Notes under the pieces: model-generated
What the model saw: only the letters and a program-made list of their open reading frames with translations
What the model was told of the DNA's origin: nothing
Database searches by the model: none
Assembly: GCF_002102345.1 (NCBI RefSeq)
Contig: NZ_LQPP01000028.1
Coordinates: 168,311 to 232,310, forward strand
Length of the DNA stretch: 64,000 nt
Reading direction: 5' to 3'
Source: Mycolicibacterium peregrinum
GTDB taxonomy: Bacteria > Actinomycetota > Actinomycetes > Mycobacteriales > Mycobacteriaceae
Made by a program: the position numbers and the translations under genes
Shown here: one piece after another, positions 13,003 to 22,661 of the stretch
Layout of the letters: each line of letters begins with the position of its first letter
Numbering within the stretch: position 1 is the first letter of the stretch

Positions 13003-13039
13003 TACGGATTCCTGACGGGCCACCCTCTTGACCGAGCAC

Positions 13040-13073
13040 TGAACGCACGTTTAGCGTACTGAACATGCGTTCA
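13040..13073. promoter_or_regulatory. Twin operators of the RaaS-type repressor
   Basis: Two 14-base dyads, TGAAC-N4-GTTTA (13040-13053) and TGAAC-N4-GTTCA (13060-13073), are spaced exactly 20 bases apart. The second covers the ATG at 13065. A TAGCGT hexamer (13052-13057) between them could be the -10. The position fits autorepression of the regulator and its ABC exporter. Confidence 0.65.
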
Positions 13074-13760
13074 GTCGATGATCGAGATGATCGAACAGCA
13101 ATGGCCCGGATCCGCGACGCCGCGATCGAGCAGTACGGCCAACACGGATTCAGCGTGGGACTGCGCACCATCGCCGAGGCCGCCGGCGTCAGCGCCGCCT
13201 TGGTGATCCATCACTTCGGCTCCAAGGAAGGGCTACGAAAGGCGTGCGACGCCTACGTGGCGGAGGTGGTGCGCGAGGCCAAGACCGAGTCGATTCAGAA
13301 CAGCGATCCCGCGAGCTGGATCGCTCAGATGTCCGAAATCGAGTCCTACGCGCCGCTGATGGCGTACCTGGTCCGCAGCATGCAGTCCGGGAGCGATCTG
13401 GCGAAGACGTTCTGGCGCACCATGGTCGACAACGCCGAGCAGTACCTCGAGGAAGGCGTGCGGACCGGCGTGCTCAAACCGAGCCGCGACCCGAAAGCGC
13501 GCGCCCGCTTCATGGCGATCTGCAGCGGCGGCGGATTTCTGCTGTACCTGCAGATGCACGACGACCCAACAGATCTGCGCCGGGTTTTGCGTGATTACGG
13601 CGAGGACATGATGCTGCCGGCCCTCGAGCTCTACACCGACGGTCTGATGACCGACTCGACGATGTACGACGCATTCCTGCACCAGCGCGAACAAGGCATC
13701 CCGTTCAGTTCCGGCGCCGACGGCACCGCCACGACCACCGACAAGAAGGAGCCAGCGTGA
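13065..13760 (+). CDS. raaS: TetR-family repressor of the downstream ABC exporter (RaaS/Rv1219c type)
   Basis: 231 residues. The HTH lies at about 22-60 ([23 protein letters not shown]). The ligand domain contains [12 protein letters not shown] and [11 protein letters not shown], which closely match what I recall of M. tuberculosis Rv1219c (RaaS), a repressor of the Rv1218c-Rv1217c exporter that influences survival under antimicrobials. The downstream ATPase starts at its stop codon as GTGA, so all three genes form one operon. The twin dyad over the start codon is the likely operator. The symbol is given by homology and synteny. Confidence 0.88.
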   Translation: MRSVDDRDDRTAMARIRDAAIEQYGQHGFSVGLRTIAEAAGVSAALVIHHFGSKEGLRKACDAYVAEVVREAKTESIQNSDPASWIAQMSEIESYAPLMAYLVRSMQSGSDLAKTFWRTMVDNAEQYLEEGVRTGVLKPSRDPKARARFMAICSGGGFLLYLQMHDDPTDLRRVLRDYGEDMMLPALELYTDGLMTDSTMYDAFLHQREQGIPFSSGADGTATTTDKKEPA

Positions 13761-14662
13761 ACCACTCCGTCGAAATCCGCGGACTGTCAAAGTCTTTCGG
13801 ACACACCAAGGCACTCGATGGGCTGAACCTGAGTGTGTCCCCCGGCGACGTCACCGGATTCCTCGGGCCCAACGGGGCCGGTAAGTCCACCACGATCCGG
13901 GTGTTGTTGGGCCTGCTCCGCGCCGACGGCGGCACCGTGCGACTCCTGGGCGGCGACCCGTGGCGCGACGCGGTCGCCCTGCACCGCCGCATCGCCTACG
14001 TCCCCGGCGATGTCACCCTGTGGCCCAACCTGACCGGCATGCAGGCCATCGATTTCCTGTGCCGGCTGCGCGGCAACGGCGTCGACACCCAGCCATACAT
14101 CCGGAGACGCGATGACCTCATAGACCGGTTCGAACTCGACCCGCACAAGAAGGCCCGCACCTACTCCAAGGGCAACCGGCAGAAGGTCGCCATCGTGGCG
14201 GCGTTCAGCTGCCACTCCGAGCTCTACATTCTCGACGAGCCGACGTCCGGGCTGGACCCGTTGATGGAACGGGCATTTCAGCAATGTGTCGCCGAGGTGG
14301 CCGGCCAGGGTGCCGCGGTCCTGCTGTCCAGTCATATCCTGGCCGAGGTCGAAAAGCTCTGCGACAAAGTGACGATCATCCGGTCCGGACGCACGGTACG
14401 TTCCGGCACCCTCGCCGAACTACGGCACCTGATGCGCACCAAGGTCAGCGCCCGCACCCGCTCCGACGGCCGGGCACTGCAGAACACCCCGTACGTGCAC
14501 GACTTCGCGAGCCACGATGGCACCGTGACCTTCTCGGTGGACCGTGCCGACCTGGAGTTCACCCTCGAGCACCTGACCGACCTCGGCATCGAGGATCTGA
14601 CGGTCACACCGGCGTCGCTGGAGGACATGTTCCTGCGCGAGTACCAGGGGGCGACCCGGTGA
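13757..14662 (+). CDS. ABC transporter ATP-binding protein (Rv1218c type)
   Basis: 301 residues. Walker [10 protein letters not shown] (about 36-44), Q-loop region and Walker [14 protein letters not shown] are intact. The signature reads YSKGNRQK instead of the usual LSGGQ, as in several exporter ATPases of the DrrA/CcmA group. The C-terminal 90 residues form an accessory domain. The GTG start overlaps the repressor stop. It powers the permease encoded next, and in M. tuberculosis the pair exports several drugs. Confidence 0.9.
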   Translation: MNHSVEIRGLSKSFGHTKALDGLNLSVSPGDVTGFLGPNGAGKSTTIRVLLGLLRADGGTVRLLGGDPWRDAVALHRRIAYVPGDVTLWPNLTGMQAIDFLCRLRGNGVDTQPYIRRRDDLIDRFELDPHKKARTYSKGNRQKVAIVAAFSCHSELYILDEPTSGLDPLMERAFQQCVAEVAGQGAAVLLSSHILAEVEKLCDKVTIIRSGRTVRSGTLAELRHLMRTKVSARTRSDGRALQNTPYVHDFASHDGTVTFSVDRADLEFTLEHLTDLGIEDLTVTPASLEDMFLREYQGATR

Positions 14663-16278
14663 CCACCGCAATCGGCCCGGCCCGGCCCGCCCGCCTGCCG
14701 AGCACGGACACGTCACCGTTCACCGGCATCGGCACGCTGCTGAAACTGGCACTACGCCGGGACCGAGTCCGGCTGGGAGTGTGGGTGGCCGCGCTCACCT
14801 TGATGATGGTGTACGCCCCCAACGCAATTCGCCTGGCCTACCCCGGGGAGGAACAGCGCCTGGCCCGGGTCAACCTGCTCAAGACACCTGCCGGGATGAT
14901 GCTGGGCGGACCGATGTTCGGCGTGAACGAGACCGACCTCGGCGTGATGATGGCCAACGAGCTGACACTCACCCTGACCATCGCCACTTCGATCCTGGCC
15001 ATTCTCACCGTGATTCGTCATACCCGGGCCGAGGAGGAGAACGGCAGCGCAGAGCTGGTGCTGTCCTCGGTGGTCGGCCGCTACGCCCGAACGGCTGCGG
15101 CTCTGACGCTGGTCGGCGGAGTCAACGCGGTGCTGGCACTCACCATGACGCTGGCGATGGCCTCCGCCGGTTTCGCCGTCGTCGACACCGCCGCCATGAG
15201 CCTGGGCATCACGGGGGTGGCGATGGTGTTCGGCGCGGTCGCCGCGGTGACCGCGCAACTCTGGCGCCAGTCTCGCACCGCGTCGGGCGCGGCGATGGCG
15301 ACGTTGGCGGTAGCCGCGCTGGTGCGCGGAGCCGGAGACGTCATCGACAACTCCGGCAGCACCCTGAGCTGGTTCTCCCCCATCGCCTGGGCACAGCAGA
15401 TGCGCCCGTTCGTCGATCTGCGCTGGTGGCCGTTCGGGTTGTTGGTCATTGTGACGGTCGGATTGCTGGCCGTGGCAGCCGTTTTGGAGAGCCGTCGCCA
15501 GTACGACGCGGGGACCATCGCGTCGACGGGTGAGCGTCCCGACGCCCCCGCCATCACCGGCCCGCTGCGGCTGCACCTGACGCTGCAACGCGGCCAGACG
15601 ATCGGCTGGGCGGTGGGACTGTTCGTGGCCGGGCTGGTATTCGGCTCGATGACGAAAGCTCTGATGGACGCGGCCGAGACCAACGAGCTGATCGCCCGAC
15701 TGCTGTCCGCCACGGGCAACGACGGCATCTACACCACCATGACCCAGTTCCTGGCCGCGGCGGCCACGGCGTATGTCTCGTCGGTGGTGCTGCGGGTGTA
15801 CACCGACGAGCAGAACGGACTGGGTGAGCCGGTACTGGCCGGGGCGGTGTCACGGTGGCGCTGGCTGTTGGGCGCGGTCGGCTGCGCGCTGGCGGGCGCG
15901 GCGGTGCTGATGTTCTTCGCCGGACTGGGCAACGGCCTTGGCGCCGGGTTGACGCTGGGTGAGCCGGGCACGATCATCCGCCTCACCCTGGCCGCGCTGG
16001 CGTATCTCCCCGCGCTGGCGGTGATCGCCTCGATCGCAGCCCTGGCCGTGGCCCTTCGGTCGCCCTGGATCGCTTGGCTGGCAGTCACATTCGTGATCAC
16101 CGCGCTCTACCTCGGGGCGCTGTTGCGATTGCCGCGCTGGCTGATCGAGCTGTCCCCGGTGGGCCAGACCACCGTGCCGAGCGAGTTCCCGGCCATGGCC
16201 CTTTTGGTAATGCTCGTCACCGCAACGGTTCTGGCGGCCGTCGCGGGCTGGATCTATCGCAACCGCGACGCGGTGTGA
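14659..16278 (+). CDS. ABC exporter permease (Rv1217c type)
   Basis: 539 residues with about 12 hydrophobic segments arranged as two homologous halves (the second begins near residue 295, [20 protein letters not shown]). This is the exporter permease type seen with DrrA-like ATPases. The GTG start is chosen because it overlaps the ATPase stop as GTGA and gives a short cytoplasmic N-terminus before [19 protein letters not shown]. It probably exports lipophilic drugs or lipids under control of the upstream repressor. Confidence 0.88.
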   Translation: MTTAIGPARPARLPSTDTSPFTGIGTLLKLALRRDRVRLGVWVAALTLMMVYAPNAIRLAYPGEEQRLARVNLLKTPAGMMLGGPMFGVNETDLGVMMANELTLTLTIATSILAILTVIRHTRAEEENGSAELVLSSVVGRYARTAAALTLVGGVNAVLALTMTLAMASAGFAVVDTAAMSLGITGVAMVFGAVAAVTAQLWRQSRTASGAAMATLAVAALVRGAGDVIDNSGSTLSWFSPIAWAQQMRPFVDLRWWPFGLLVIVTVGLLAVAAVLESRRQYDAGTIASTGERPDAPAITGPLRLHLTLQRGQTIGWAVGLFVAGLVFGSMTKALMDAAETNELIARLLSATGNDGIYTTMTQFLAAAATAYVSSVVLRVYTDEQNGLGEPVLAGAVSRWRWLLGAVGCALAGAAVLMFFAGLGNGLGAGLTLGEPGTIIRLTLAALAYLPALAVIASIAALAVALRSPWIAWLAVTFVITALYLGALLRLPRWLIELSPVGQTTVPSEFPAMALLVMLVTATVLAAVAGWIYRNRDAV

Positions 16279-16298
16279 ACCCGAACAGGAGACAGTTG

Positions 16299-16970
16299 AT
16301 GAAACTCGCACTTCAGACGATCGCATCGGGAGTGTTCGGCCTGGCGTTGTTCGCCGTGACGCTGTTCTGGCCGGCCGGCACGTTCCACTATTGGCAGGCC
16401 TGGGTTTTCATTGCCGTGTTCATGGCGACCACCATGGTCCCGAGCATCTATCTCGCGGTCAGAGACCCGGCCGCCCTGCAACGCCGCCTCCACGGTGGGC
16501 CGACCGCGGAAACGCGAATCGTGCAGAAGATCATCATCTGGGCGGTCACGGGCTCGGCCTTCGCGGCTTTTGTCCTCAGTGCGCTGGACCACCGGTTCGG
16601 CTGGTCGAGCGTGCCGACCGCGGTGGTCATCCTCGGCAACGTCCTGGTGGCGGTCGGGCTCATCCTCGCGCAAGCGGTGGTCTTCCAGAACAGCTTCGCC
16701 GGCGCCAGTATCCAGGTGGAGGACGATCAGCCCCTCGTCTCGACGGGGCTCTACGGACTGGTCCGGCACCCGATGTATTTCGGTGCGGTGTTGATGATGT
16801 TCGGCACTCCACTGGCGCTGGGTTCTTACTGGGCGCTACTCGTTTCGATCGTCTCGATACCGATTTTCGGTGCGCGGATCGCCGACGAGAAGATGTTGCG
16901 CGCCGAGCTCGACGGCTACGACGAGTACATGCAGAAGGTCCCCTATCGGCTGCTGCCCTACGTCTGGTGA
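16299..16970 (+). CDS. Isoprenylcysteine carboxyl methyltransferase-family membrane protein (Rv1216c type)
   Basis: 223 residues with five or six membrane helices and the ICMT/PEMT C-terminal signature GLYGLVRHPMYFG followed by ADEKML. Such proteins methylate lipid-linked or small substrates at the membrane using SAM, and the substrate here is unknown. It follows the exporter genes after 20 bases, with a GGAGA ribosome site, and may belong to that operon. The 3' end overlaps the convergent TetR gene by 13 bases. Confidence 0.85.
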   Translation: MKLALQTIASGVFGLALFAVTLFWPAGTFHYWQAWVFIAVFMATTMVPSIYLAVRDPAALQRRLHGGPTAETRIVQKIIIWAVTGSAFAAFVLSALDHRFGWSSVPTAVVILGNVLVAVGLILAQAVVFQNSFAGASIQVEDDQPLVSTGLYGLVRHPMYFGAVLMMFGTPLALGSYWALLVSIVSIPIFGARIADEKMLRAELDGYDEYMQKVPYRLLPYVW

Positions 16971-17527
16971 GCCACCACCCGCGCGGCGGCTTCGACCGCG
17001 GCGGCACGCCGTGAGGCCAGGACGGCCGGATCGTCGGTGATCACGTCCGGGTGCGGAATGTGAGCCCAGGCCAGCCCGATACCGAACAACAGCACGATCA
17101 GTTCGGCCGGATCCCAGCGCGGGTCGACATGGCCGGCGGCCTGGGCGGCCTCGATGGCGGCCACCGCCTGGGCCTGCGGGGACGGGCCCTCGACCGTGGG
17201 TTCGCCAAGGGTGAATCCCTCCAGTTGGGCCCAGCGGATCATGCGCAGATGCTCGGGACGGCGGTACGCCAGGTCATAGATGTCGCCGACGAAGTCGGGG
17301 ACGGCGTCGGGCCGGAGGGTCACCGATCGGAAGAACTCGGCGCCGTCGGCGGCGAACACCTCGCGGAACAGGGTTTCCTTGTCCCCGAAGTGGGCGTAGA
17401 GCCGTTCCTTGCTGGCGTGGGCCGCGCGGGCGATCCGGTCGATCCTGGCCCCGGCCAGGCCGTAGCCGGCGAATTCGGTGCGCGCCGCAGCGAGGATCTC
17501 ACCGCGTAGTTCGGTCGTACTTCTCAC
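16958..17527 (-). CDS. TetR-family regulator
   Basis: 189 residues. The N-terminal HTH (about 8-50) reads GLAGARIDRIARAAHASKER, then LYAHFGDKETLF. The C-terminal part resembles TetR_C domains with GIGLAWAH. The GTG at 17525-17527 is the only reasonable start: further upstream the frame runs antisense to the acyltransferase. A perfect 14-base palindrome lies 18-31 bases upstream, in the region shared with the divergent acyltransferase, so it may repress that gene and itself. Confidence 0.82.
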   Translation of the reverse strand: MRSTTELRGEILAAARTEFAGYGLAGARIDRIARAAHASKERLYAHFGDKETLFREVFAADGAEFFRSVTLRPDAVPDFVGDIYDLAYRRPEHLRMIRWAQLEGFTLGEPTVEGPSPQAQAVAAIEAAQAAGHVDPRWDPAELIVLLFGIGLAWAHIPHPDVITDDPAVLASRRAAAVEAAARVVAHQT

Positions 17528-17544
17528 AGGTGAATCATAGCCAG

Positions 17545-17558
17545 ACGAACTAGTTCGT
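17545..17558. promoter_or_regulatory. Perfect 14-bp palindrome, likely TetR operator
   Basis: ACGAACTAGTTCGT reads the same on both strands and sits between the divergent TetR gene (start 17527) and the acyltransferase (start 17648). Confidence 0.6.
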
Positions 17559-17647
17559 TCGGTACGATTGTGGTCAACAGGTCCGAACATGTCGGGGACT
17601 CCGACCAGCCGGCACCAGCCCCAGCACGTTCCCCCGAGGAGTCGTCC

Positions 17648-18502
17648 ATGTCCGTGACCAAGATCGACGAGATCATGAATCAACCCAGCCATGTCCAGAC
17701 CCTGAGGCGGGCGGTGGAAACCGTCGCCGACGGAATCGACCCGCTGGTCAACCTCTACCGCCCCTACGTCGACGGTCTGGAAAACCTGCCCCGTGACGGC
17801 CGATTTCTGTTGGTGGGCAACCATACCCAGTTCGGCACGGAGACCCTGCTGATCCCGTACGTGGTGCGCCGCGAGATCGGGATGCGGGTGCGACCGCTGA
17901 CCGACCGTCGATTCGGTGACATGCCCCGCCCGGTCTCCGACGTCATGGCGGCCTGCGGAGCCGTTGTCGGATCCCCCGAGGGCGCCGGCGAGCTGATGGC
18001 GCACGACGAGCCCGTCATGGTCTTTCCCGGCGGCGGCCGCGAGATCGGCAAGTTCAAGGGCGAGCAGTACAAGCTGCGCTGGGAGGGCCGCGCCGGGTTC
18101 GCCCGCGTCGCGATCGAGCACGGCTACCCCATTGTCCCGGTCGCGCTCGTCGGCGGCGACGACGTGTACGTGGGCGTCACGACCCGCGACCACTGGCTCG
18201 GTCGGCTCAGCCGGACCGTCGGCGAGAAGCTGACCGGTCAGCGCGATATGGCCGTGCCGCTGGTCCGGGGCATCGGCCCCACCCTGATTCCGCGTCCCCA
18301 ACGCATGTATCTGCGCTTCGAGGAGCCCATCGGCACCACGAAGCCGGCCAGGACTACGGACGCGAAATGGGTCGAAACCGTCAAGCAGCGCACCCAGGAA
18401 TCGTTGGAGCGGAGTCTCGACGATCTGCTGGCCCTCCGCGCCGAGGACCCCTACCGCGAGCTGAATCCACTGGCCTGGAACAAGGCGACCCAGAGCCGAT
18501 AA
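17648..18502 (+). CDS. PlsC-like acyltransferase of the lysophospholipid/DAG acyltransferase superfamily
   Basis: 284 residues. The acyltransferase block I is NHTQFGTE (NHx4E in place of the usual NHx4D), block III appears as VMVFPGGGREIGKF followed by YKLRWEGRAGFARVA, and block IV as YPIVPVAL. This pattern belongs to bacterial and plant phytyl-ester/DAG acyltransferase-like proteins. It probably acylates a lipid at the membrane surface. The ATG at 17648 follows CGAGGAGTC. It is divergent from the TetR gene and likely regulated by it. Confidence 0.78.
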   Translation: MSVTKIDEIMNQPSHVQTLRRAVETVADGIDPLVNLYRPYVDGLENLPRDGRFLLVGNHTQFGTETLLIPYVVRREIGMRVRPLTDRRFGDMPRPVSDVMAACGAVVGSPEGAGELMAHDEPVMVFPGGGREIGKFKGEQYKLRWEGRAGFARVAIEHGYPIVPVALVGGDDVYVGVTTRDHWLGRLSRTVGEKLTGQRDMAVPLVRGIGPTLIPRPQRMYLRFEEPIGTTKPARTTDAKWVETVKQRTQESLERSLDDLLALRAEDPYRELNPLAWNKATQSR

Positions 18503-18536
18503 CGACGAACCGCCGGGTCGCGGGCGGAGTTCGCCG

Positions 18537-18542
18537 CATACT
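18537..18542 (+). promoter_or_regulatory. Possible -10 CATACT of a leaderless promoter
   Basis: CATACT ends 6 bases before the ATG at 18549. The first base deviates from TANNNT. Confidence 0.3.
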
Positions 18543-18548
18543 GCAGTA

Positions 18549-19193
18549 ATGGAACTGTTGACCGGCTTCGGCCTGGCCACTGCGGCGGGGCTCAATGCCT
18601 ACATCCCGTTGCTGGCCCTCGGCCTGCTGTCACGCTTCACCCATCTGGTGTCGTTGCCGGCGGGGTGGTCGTGGCTGGAGAACGGCTGGGTGATGGCGAT
18701 CGTCGCGGTCTTGCTGATCGTCGAGGTGGTCGCCGACAAGATCCCCGCGCTCGATTCCATCAACGACACCATCCAGACCTTCGTACGCCCCACCGCGGGT
18801 GGCATCGTGTTCGGCTCGGGCACCGCGTCCCAGACCGCCGCGGTCGCCGATCCTGGCGCGTTCGCCCAGTCCGGCCAATGGATTCCGGTGGCGATCGGCG
18901 CGGTCACCGCACTCGTGGTGTCACTGACCAAATCGACGGTGCGCCCGGCCGCCAACGTCGCCACCGCCGGCGTCGCCGGGCCGGTGCTGTCCACCGTCGA
19001 GGACGTCACGAGTGTCGGACTGGTCTTCGTGGCGATCCTGCTGCCGATCCTGGTGCTGGTCGCGCTGCTGGCGCTGATCTGGGGTGCCTTCCGGCTGTGG
19101 CGGTGGCGCCGACGACGCAGTGAAGCCAAGATCGGCGTCAACGCACGCAGCAACGCAGCTCCCCGCCCCGCGGCGGTAGATCCCTGGGAGTGA
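18549..19193 (+). CDS. DUF4126 membrane protein
   Basis: 214 residues with four or five hydrophobic segments. The N-terminus (LTGFGLATAAGLNAYIPLL) and the central VRPTAGGIVFGSG and VTALVVSLTKSTVRPAAN motifs are those of DUF4126 family proteins. The tail is basic. Function unknown. It lies 46 bases after the acyltransferase on the same strand and ends 27 bases from the convergent glgC. Confidence 0.78.
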   Translation: MELLTGFGLATAAGLNAYIPLLALGLLSRFTHLVSLPAGWSWLENGWVMAIVAVLLIVEVVADKIPALDSINDTIQTFVRPTAGGIVFGSGTASQTAAVADPGAFAQSGQWIPVAIGAVTALVVSLTKSTVRPAANVATAGVAGPVLSTVEDVTSVGLVFVAILLPILVLVALLALIWGAFRLWRWRRRRSEAKIGVNARSNAAPRPAAVDPWE

Positions 19194-19220
19194 CTCCGAT
19201 CGGGCGATGCGTCGGACGCG

Positions 19221-20435
19221 TCAGATCCACACACCCTTGCCGACTGCGACCACGCCGCCCGCGCTGATCGCAAACCGTTCCCGGTCCTTGTCGAGGTCGA
19301 CGCCCACCATCTCGCCCGGACCGACCACCACGTTCTTGTCCAGGATGGCGTGGCGCACCACCGCGCCCCGGCCGATCCGCACCCCGGGCATCAGCACGCT
19401 GCCCTCCACGATGGCGCCGTCGTCGATCGCCACATTGGAGGACAAAACCGAATTGCGCACCGAGGCAGCCGAAATAATGCTGCCCGCACCGACCACCGAC
19501 TCCTGCGCCGAACCGCCGTTGACGAATTTGGCGGGCGCCAGGTTCTCCGACTCTCCGCGGATCGGCCAGCGCTTGTTGTAGAGGTTGAACACCGGGTGCA
19601 CCGACACCAGGTCCATGTGCGCGTCGTAGAAGGCGTCCAGGGTCCCGACGTCACGCCAGTAGCCGTGGTCGCGTTCGGTGGCCCCGGGCACCTCGTTGTT
19701 GTTGAAGTCGTAGACCGCCGCCATCCCGTCGGACACCAGCCGGGGAATGATGTCGCCACCCATGTCGTGGTCGGAGTGGTCGTCGTCGGCGTCGGCGCGG
19801 ATCGCGTCGATCAGCACCTTGGTGGTGAAGATGTAGTTGCCCATCGACACGAAGGTCTGCTCGGGATCGTCGGGCGTACCCGGCGGGTCCGCGGGCTTTT
19901 CGACGAATTCCCTGATGCGCCCGGAGTCGTCGGCGTCGATGCAGCCGAAGGCGCTGGCCTCCGCGCGCGGCACCCGGATCCCGGCCACGGTGGCCCCGGC
20001 CCCGCTGTCGATGTGGAACCGCAGCATCTGCTCGGGATCCATGCGGTACACGTGGTCCGCGCCGAAGATGATGATGTAGTCGGGATCTTCGTCGTAGATG
20101 AGGTTGAGCGACTGGTAGATCGCATCCGCCGAGCCGGTGTACCAACGCGGGCCGAGGCGCTGCTGGGCCGGCACCGGGGTGATGTACTCACCGGCCAGCC
20201 CCGACAGGCGCCAGTTCTGGCTGATGTGACGGTCCAGTGAATGCGACTTGTATTGCGTCAGAACACAGATCCGTAGGTAACGGGCGTTGACGAGGTTGGA
20301 CAGCACGAAGTCGATCAGCCGGTAAGCACCGCCGAAGGGAACTGCAGGCTTGGCTCGATCGGCGGTCAACGGGTACAGCCGTTTGCCCTCTCCCCCGGCC
20401 AGAACGATGCCCAGCACATGTGGCAACTCCCTCAT
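19221..20435 (-). CDS. glgC: Glucose-1-phosphate adenylyltransferase GlgC
   Basis: 404 residues, the family length. It makes ADP-glucose from glucose-1-phosphate and ATP, the donor for GlgM. The nucleotidyltransferase part has [20 protein letters not shown] (residues about 12-31) and [15 protein letters not shown]. The C-terminal left-handed beta-helix carries the regulatory site. It is divergent from glgM, and the two share a 100-base promoter region. The -10 TAGGTT 7 bases before the ATG suggests a leaderless mRNA. Confidence 0.96.
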   Translation of the reverse strand: MRELPHVLGIVLAGGEGKRLYPLTADRAKPAVPFGGAYRLIDFVLSNLVNARYLRICVLTQYKSHSLDRHISQNWRLSGLAGEYITPVPAQQRLGPRWYTGSADAIYQSLNLIYDEDPDYIIIFGADHVYRMDPEQMLRFHIDSGAGATVAGIRVPRAEASAFGCIDADDSGRIREFVEKPADPPGTPDDPEQTFVSMGNYIFTTKVLIDAIRADADDDHSDHDMGGDIIPRLVSDGMAAVYDFNNNEVPGATERDHGYWRDVGTLDAFYDAHMDLVSVHPVFNLYNKRWPIRGESENLAPAKFVNGGSAQESVVGAGSIISAASVRNSVLSSNVAIDDGAIVEGSVLMPGVRIGRGAVVRHAILDKNVVVGPGEMVGVDLDKDRERFAISAGGVVAVGKGVWI

Positions 20436-20442
20436 GGGTCCA

Positions 20443-20448
20443 AACCTA
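20443..20448 (-). promoter_or_regulatory. -10 element TAGGTT of glgC
   Basis: On the minus strand TAGGTT ends 7 bases before the glgC ATG. Leaderless arrangement. Confidence 0.5.
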
Positions 20449-20522
20449 TCCGCCAACCAGCAACGCGGCCAGCCAATGGCAACAGAAGTCTGCGGCGCGT
20501 AGCTAGACCCGCCAAGACCTAC

Positions 20523-20528
20523 TACCGT
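20523..20528 (+). promoter_or_regulatory. -10 element TACCGT of glgM
   Basis: TACCGT ends 7 bases before the ATG at 20536, mirroring the glgC promoter about 75 bases away. Confidence 0.5.
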
Positions 20529-20535
20529 CTCGGAT

Positions 20536-21699
20536 ATGCGGGTGGCCATGATGACTCGGGAATATCCACCCGAGGTGTACGGCGGTGCCGGTGTACATGT
20601 GACCGAACTCGTCTCACAGTTGCGTCAGCTTTGCGACGTCGACGTGCACTGCATGGGCGCCCCGCGTGACGGCGCCTTCGTGGCGCAGCCCGATCCCGCG
20701 CTGCGTGGTGCCAACCCGGCCCTGTCGACGCTGTCCGCGGATCTCAACATGGTGAACTCGGCGGCGGCCGCCACGGTGGTGCACTCGCACACCTGGTACG
20801 CCGGAATGGCCGGGCACCTGACCGGGCTGCTCTACGGCATACCGCACGTGCTGACCGCGCATTCCCTCGAGCCGCTGCGCCCGTGGAAGGCCGAGCAACT
20901 CGGCGGGGGCTACCGGGTGTCGTCCTGGGTGGAGCGGACCGCAATCGAGGCCGCCGACGCGGTCATCGCGGTGAGTTCCGGCATGCGCCACGACGTGCTG
21001 CGCACCTATCCGGCACTCGACCCCGGCCGGGTCCACGTGGTGCGCAACGGGATCGACACCGACGTCTGGTACCCGACTCCGCCTGCCGACACCGACTCGG
21101 TGCTCGCCGAGCTCGGAGTCGACCTGAGCCGACCCATCGTGGCGTTCGTCGGGCGCATCACCCGTCAGAAGGGTGTGGCCCATCTGGTGGCCGCGGCCCA
21201 TCGGTTCAGTCCCGAGGTGCAGTTGGTGTTGTGTGCCGGCGCCCCCGACACCCCCGAGATCGCCGCCGAGGTGTCCTCGGCGGTGGCCGAGCTGGCGCGG
21301 GCCCGCACTGGCGTGTTCTGGGTGCGCGAGATGCTGCCGATCAACAAGATTCGCGAAATACTCTCCGCTGCAACAGTTTTTGTATGCCCTTCGGTGTATG
21401 AGCCGTTGGGTATCGTGAACCTGGAAGCGATGGCGTGTTCGACGCCTGTGGTCGCGTCGGACGTCGGCGGCATCCCAGAGGTGGTCGCCGACCGGCAGAC
21501 CGGGCTGCTCGTGCACTACGACGCCGACGATCCACGTTTCTTCGAGATGCGGCTGGCCGACGCGGTCAACTCACTCGTGGCGGAACCGGAAACCGCCCGA
21601 AAGTACGGCGAGGCCGGGCGCCAGCGCTGCATCGCCGAGTTCTCCTGGGCGCACATCGCTGAACAGACCCTGGAGATATACCGCAAGGTGTCCGCCTGA
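20536..21699 (+). CDS. glgM: ADP-glucose-dependent alpha-maltose-1-phosphate synthase GlgM (GlgA type)
   Basis: 387 residues, GT4-like glycosyltransferase. Visible blocks are [20 protein letters not shown] at the N-terminus, [13 protein letters not shown] (donor site) and [17 protein letters not shown] with the E-x7-E motif. The M. tuberculosis orthologue Rv1212c, first called GlgA, transfers glucose from ADP-glucose to glucose-1-phosphate to give maltose-1-phosphate for the GlgE pathway. It pairs with the divergent glgC that makes its donor. The last codons form the left arm of a strong terminator. Confidence 0.94.
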   Translation: MRVAMMTREYPPEVYGGAGVHVTELVSQLRQLCDVDVHCMGAPRDGAFVAQPDPALRGANPALSTLSADLNMVNSAAAATVVHSHTWYAGMAGHLTGLLYGIPHVLTAHSLEPLRPWKAEQLGGGYRVSSWVERTAIEAADAVIAVSSGMRHDVLRTYPALDPGRVHVVRNGIDTDVWYPTPPADTDSVLAELGVDLSRPIVAFVGRITRQKGVAHLVAAAHRFSPEVQLVLCAGAPDTPEIAAEVSSAVAELARARTGVFWVREMLPINKIREILSAATVFVCPSVYEPLGIVNLEAMACSTPVVASDVGGIPEVVADRQTGLLVHYDADDPRFFEMRLADAVNSLVAEPETARKYGEAGRQRCIAEFSWAHIAEQTLEIYRKVSA

Positions 21700-21713
21700 G
21701 CGGACACCTTGCG
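21682..21713. terminator. Bidirectional hairpin between glgM and the DUF3117 gene
   Basis: A perfect 14-bp stem (21682-21695 with 21700-21713) closes a 4-base loop that contains the glgM stop codon. No T tract. Confidence 0.75.
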
Positions 21714-21719
21714 AGCCGA

Positions 21720-21887
21720 TCAGCTGGTGACGGCCTTGAGTTCGTCGCCCAGCGCAGCGGCCTCGTCGGGAGTCAGTTCGACAACGAGGCGCCCACCGCC
21801 TTCCAGCGGTACTCGCATAACGATTCCTCGCCCCTCTTTGGTTGCTTCCAGTGGACCGTCACCGGTCCGGGGCTTCATCGCCGCCAT
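21720..21887 (-). CDS. DUF3117 small protein (Rv1211 type)
   Basis: 55 residues, read directly from the minus strand: it begins MAAMKPRTGDGPLEATKEGR and ends DEAAALGDELKAVTS. This is nearly identical to the recalled M. tuberculosis Rv1211. The family is short, highly conserved in actinobacteria and of unknown biochemical role, although Rv1211 has been reported as a calmodulin-like protein. GGAGGGAG stands just upstream of the ATG. It converges with glgM across the 14-bp hairpin. Confidence 0.9.
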   Translation of the reverse strand: MAAMKPRTGDGPLEATKEGRGIVMRVPLEGGGRLVVELTPDEAAALGDELKAVTS

Positions 21888-22070
21888 CGAGTGCTCCCTC
21901 CAACAGTGCCGACCCGTGTCAGCGGGCCAGGTTGGGGCCGAAGCCGCCCACTCGTTGGCGGCACCCGGCGTTGAACTGCTACTGAACTAGCCCTATTGTT
22001 CCTTATCCGCGGCTGTGCTTGTGCAAAGACCCGTCGGATACCGACCGAAGGCATGTTTTACCGGTCACAA

Positions 22071-22661
22071 TTACTGCGCCGGGACCCAGCAGGTCGCGAC
22101 ATGGTCGTCGACCATCCCGGTGGCCTGCATCAACGCATACGCCGTGGTCGGACCGACGAATTTGAAGCCCCGCCGCTTGAGTTCCTTGGCCATCGCCGTC
22201 GATTCCGGGGTCACGGCAGGCACTTGGGCCAGGTCAGCGGGCCGCGGCCGGCCCGGCGGTGCGAACGACCACAACAGCTCGCCGAGGTCCACGTCGAGCT
22301 CGGTGACCGCCTTGGCATTGGCGATGGTCGCGACGATCTTGGCCCGGTTGCGCACGATGCCCGCGTCGGCCATCAACCGCTCGACGTCGTCGTCGGTGTA
22401 CTTCGCGACGGCGTTCGCGTCGAACCCGTCGAACGCGGCCCGGAAATTCTCCCGTTTGCGCAGGATGGTCAGCCAGCTCAACCCGCTCTGGAAGGCCTCC
22501 AGGCTGATCCGCTCGAACAGCGCACCCGAATCCCGCAGCGGGCGACCCCACTCGGTGTCGTGATAGTCGCGGTAGAGGGTGTCTCCGGCGGCTGAGACCG
22601 CCCAGCCGCAGCGGATGCGGCCGTCGGCGGTGCCGACAATCGGGCTGCCGTCGGCGGTCAT
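22071..22661 (-). CDS. tag: DNA-3-methyladenine glycosylase I
   Basis: 196 residues of the Tag family, which removes 3-methyladenine from alkylated DNA. Typical motifs are RCGWA near the N-terminus, YHDTEWGRPLRD with the base-pocket Trp and Glu, FERISLEAFQSGLSWLTILRKRE, and GFKFVGPTTAYALMQATGMVDDH. The first Zn-binding Cys (IRCGW) and two His residues are present. The ATG overlaps the stop of the DivIVA-domain gene as ATGA. Confidence 0.94.
   Translation of the reverse strand: MTADGSPIVGTADGRIRCGWAVSAAGDTLYRDYHDTEWGRPLRDSGALFERISLEAFQSGLSWLTILRKRENFRAAFDGFDANAVAKYTDDDVERLMADAGIVRNRAKIVATIANAKAVTELDVDLGELLWSFAPPGRPRPADLAQVPAVTPESTAMAKELKRRGFKFVGPTTAYALMQATGMVDDHVATCWVPAQ

Noticed and set aside
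16958..18595. 545-codon minus-strand frame covering the TetR gene and the acyltransferase
   Set aside because: Only the first 190 codons from the 3' end are TetR; the rest is the antisense shadow of the acyltransferase gene.
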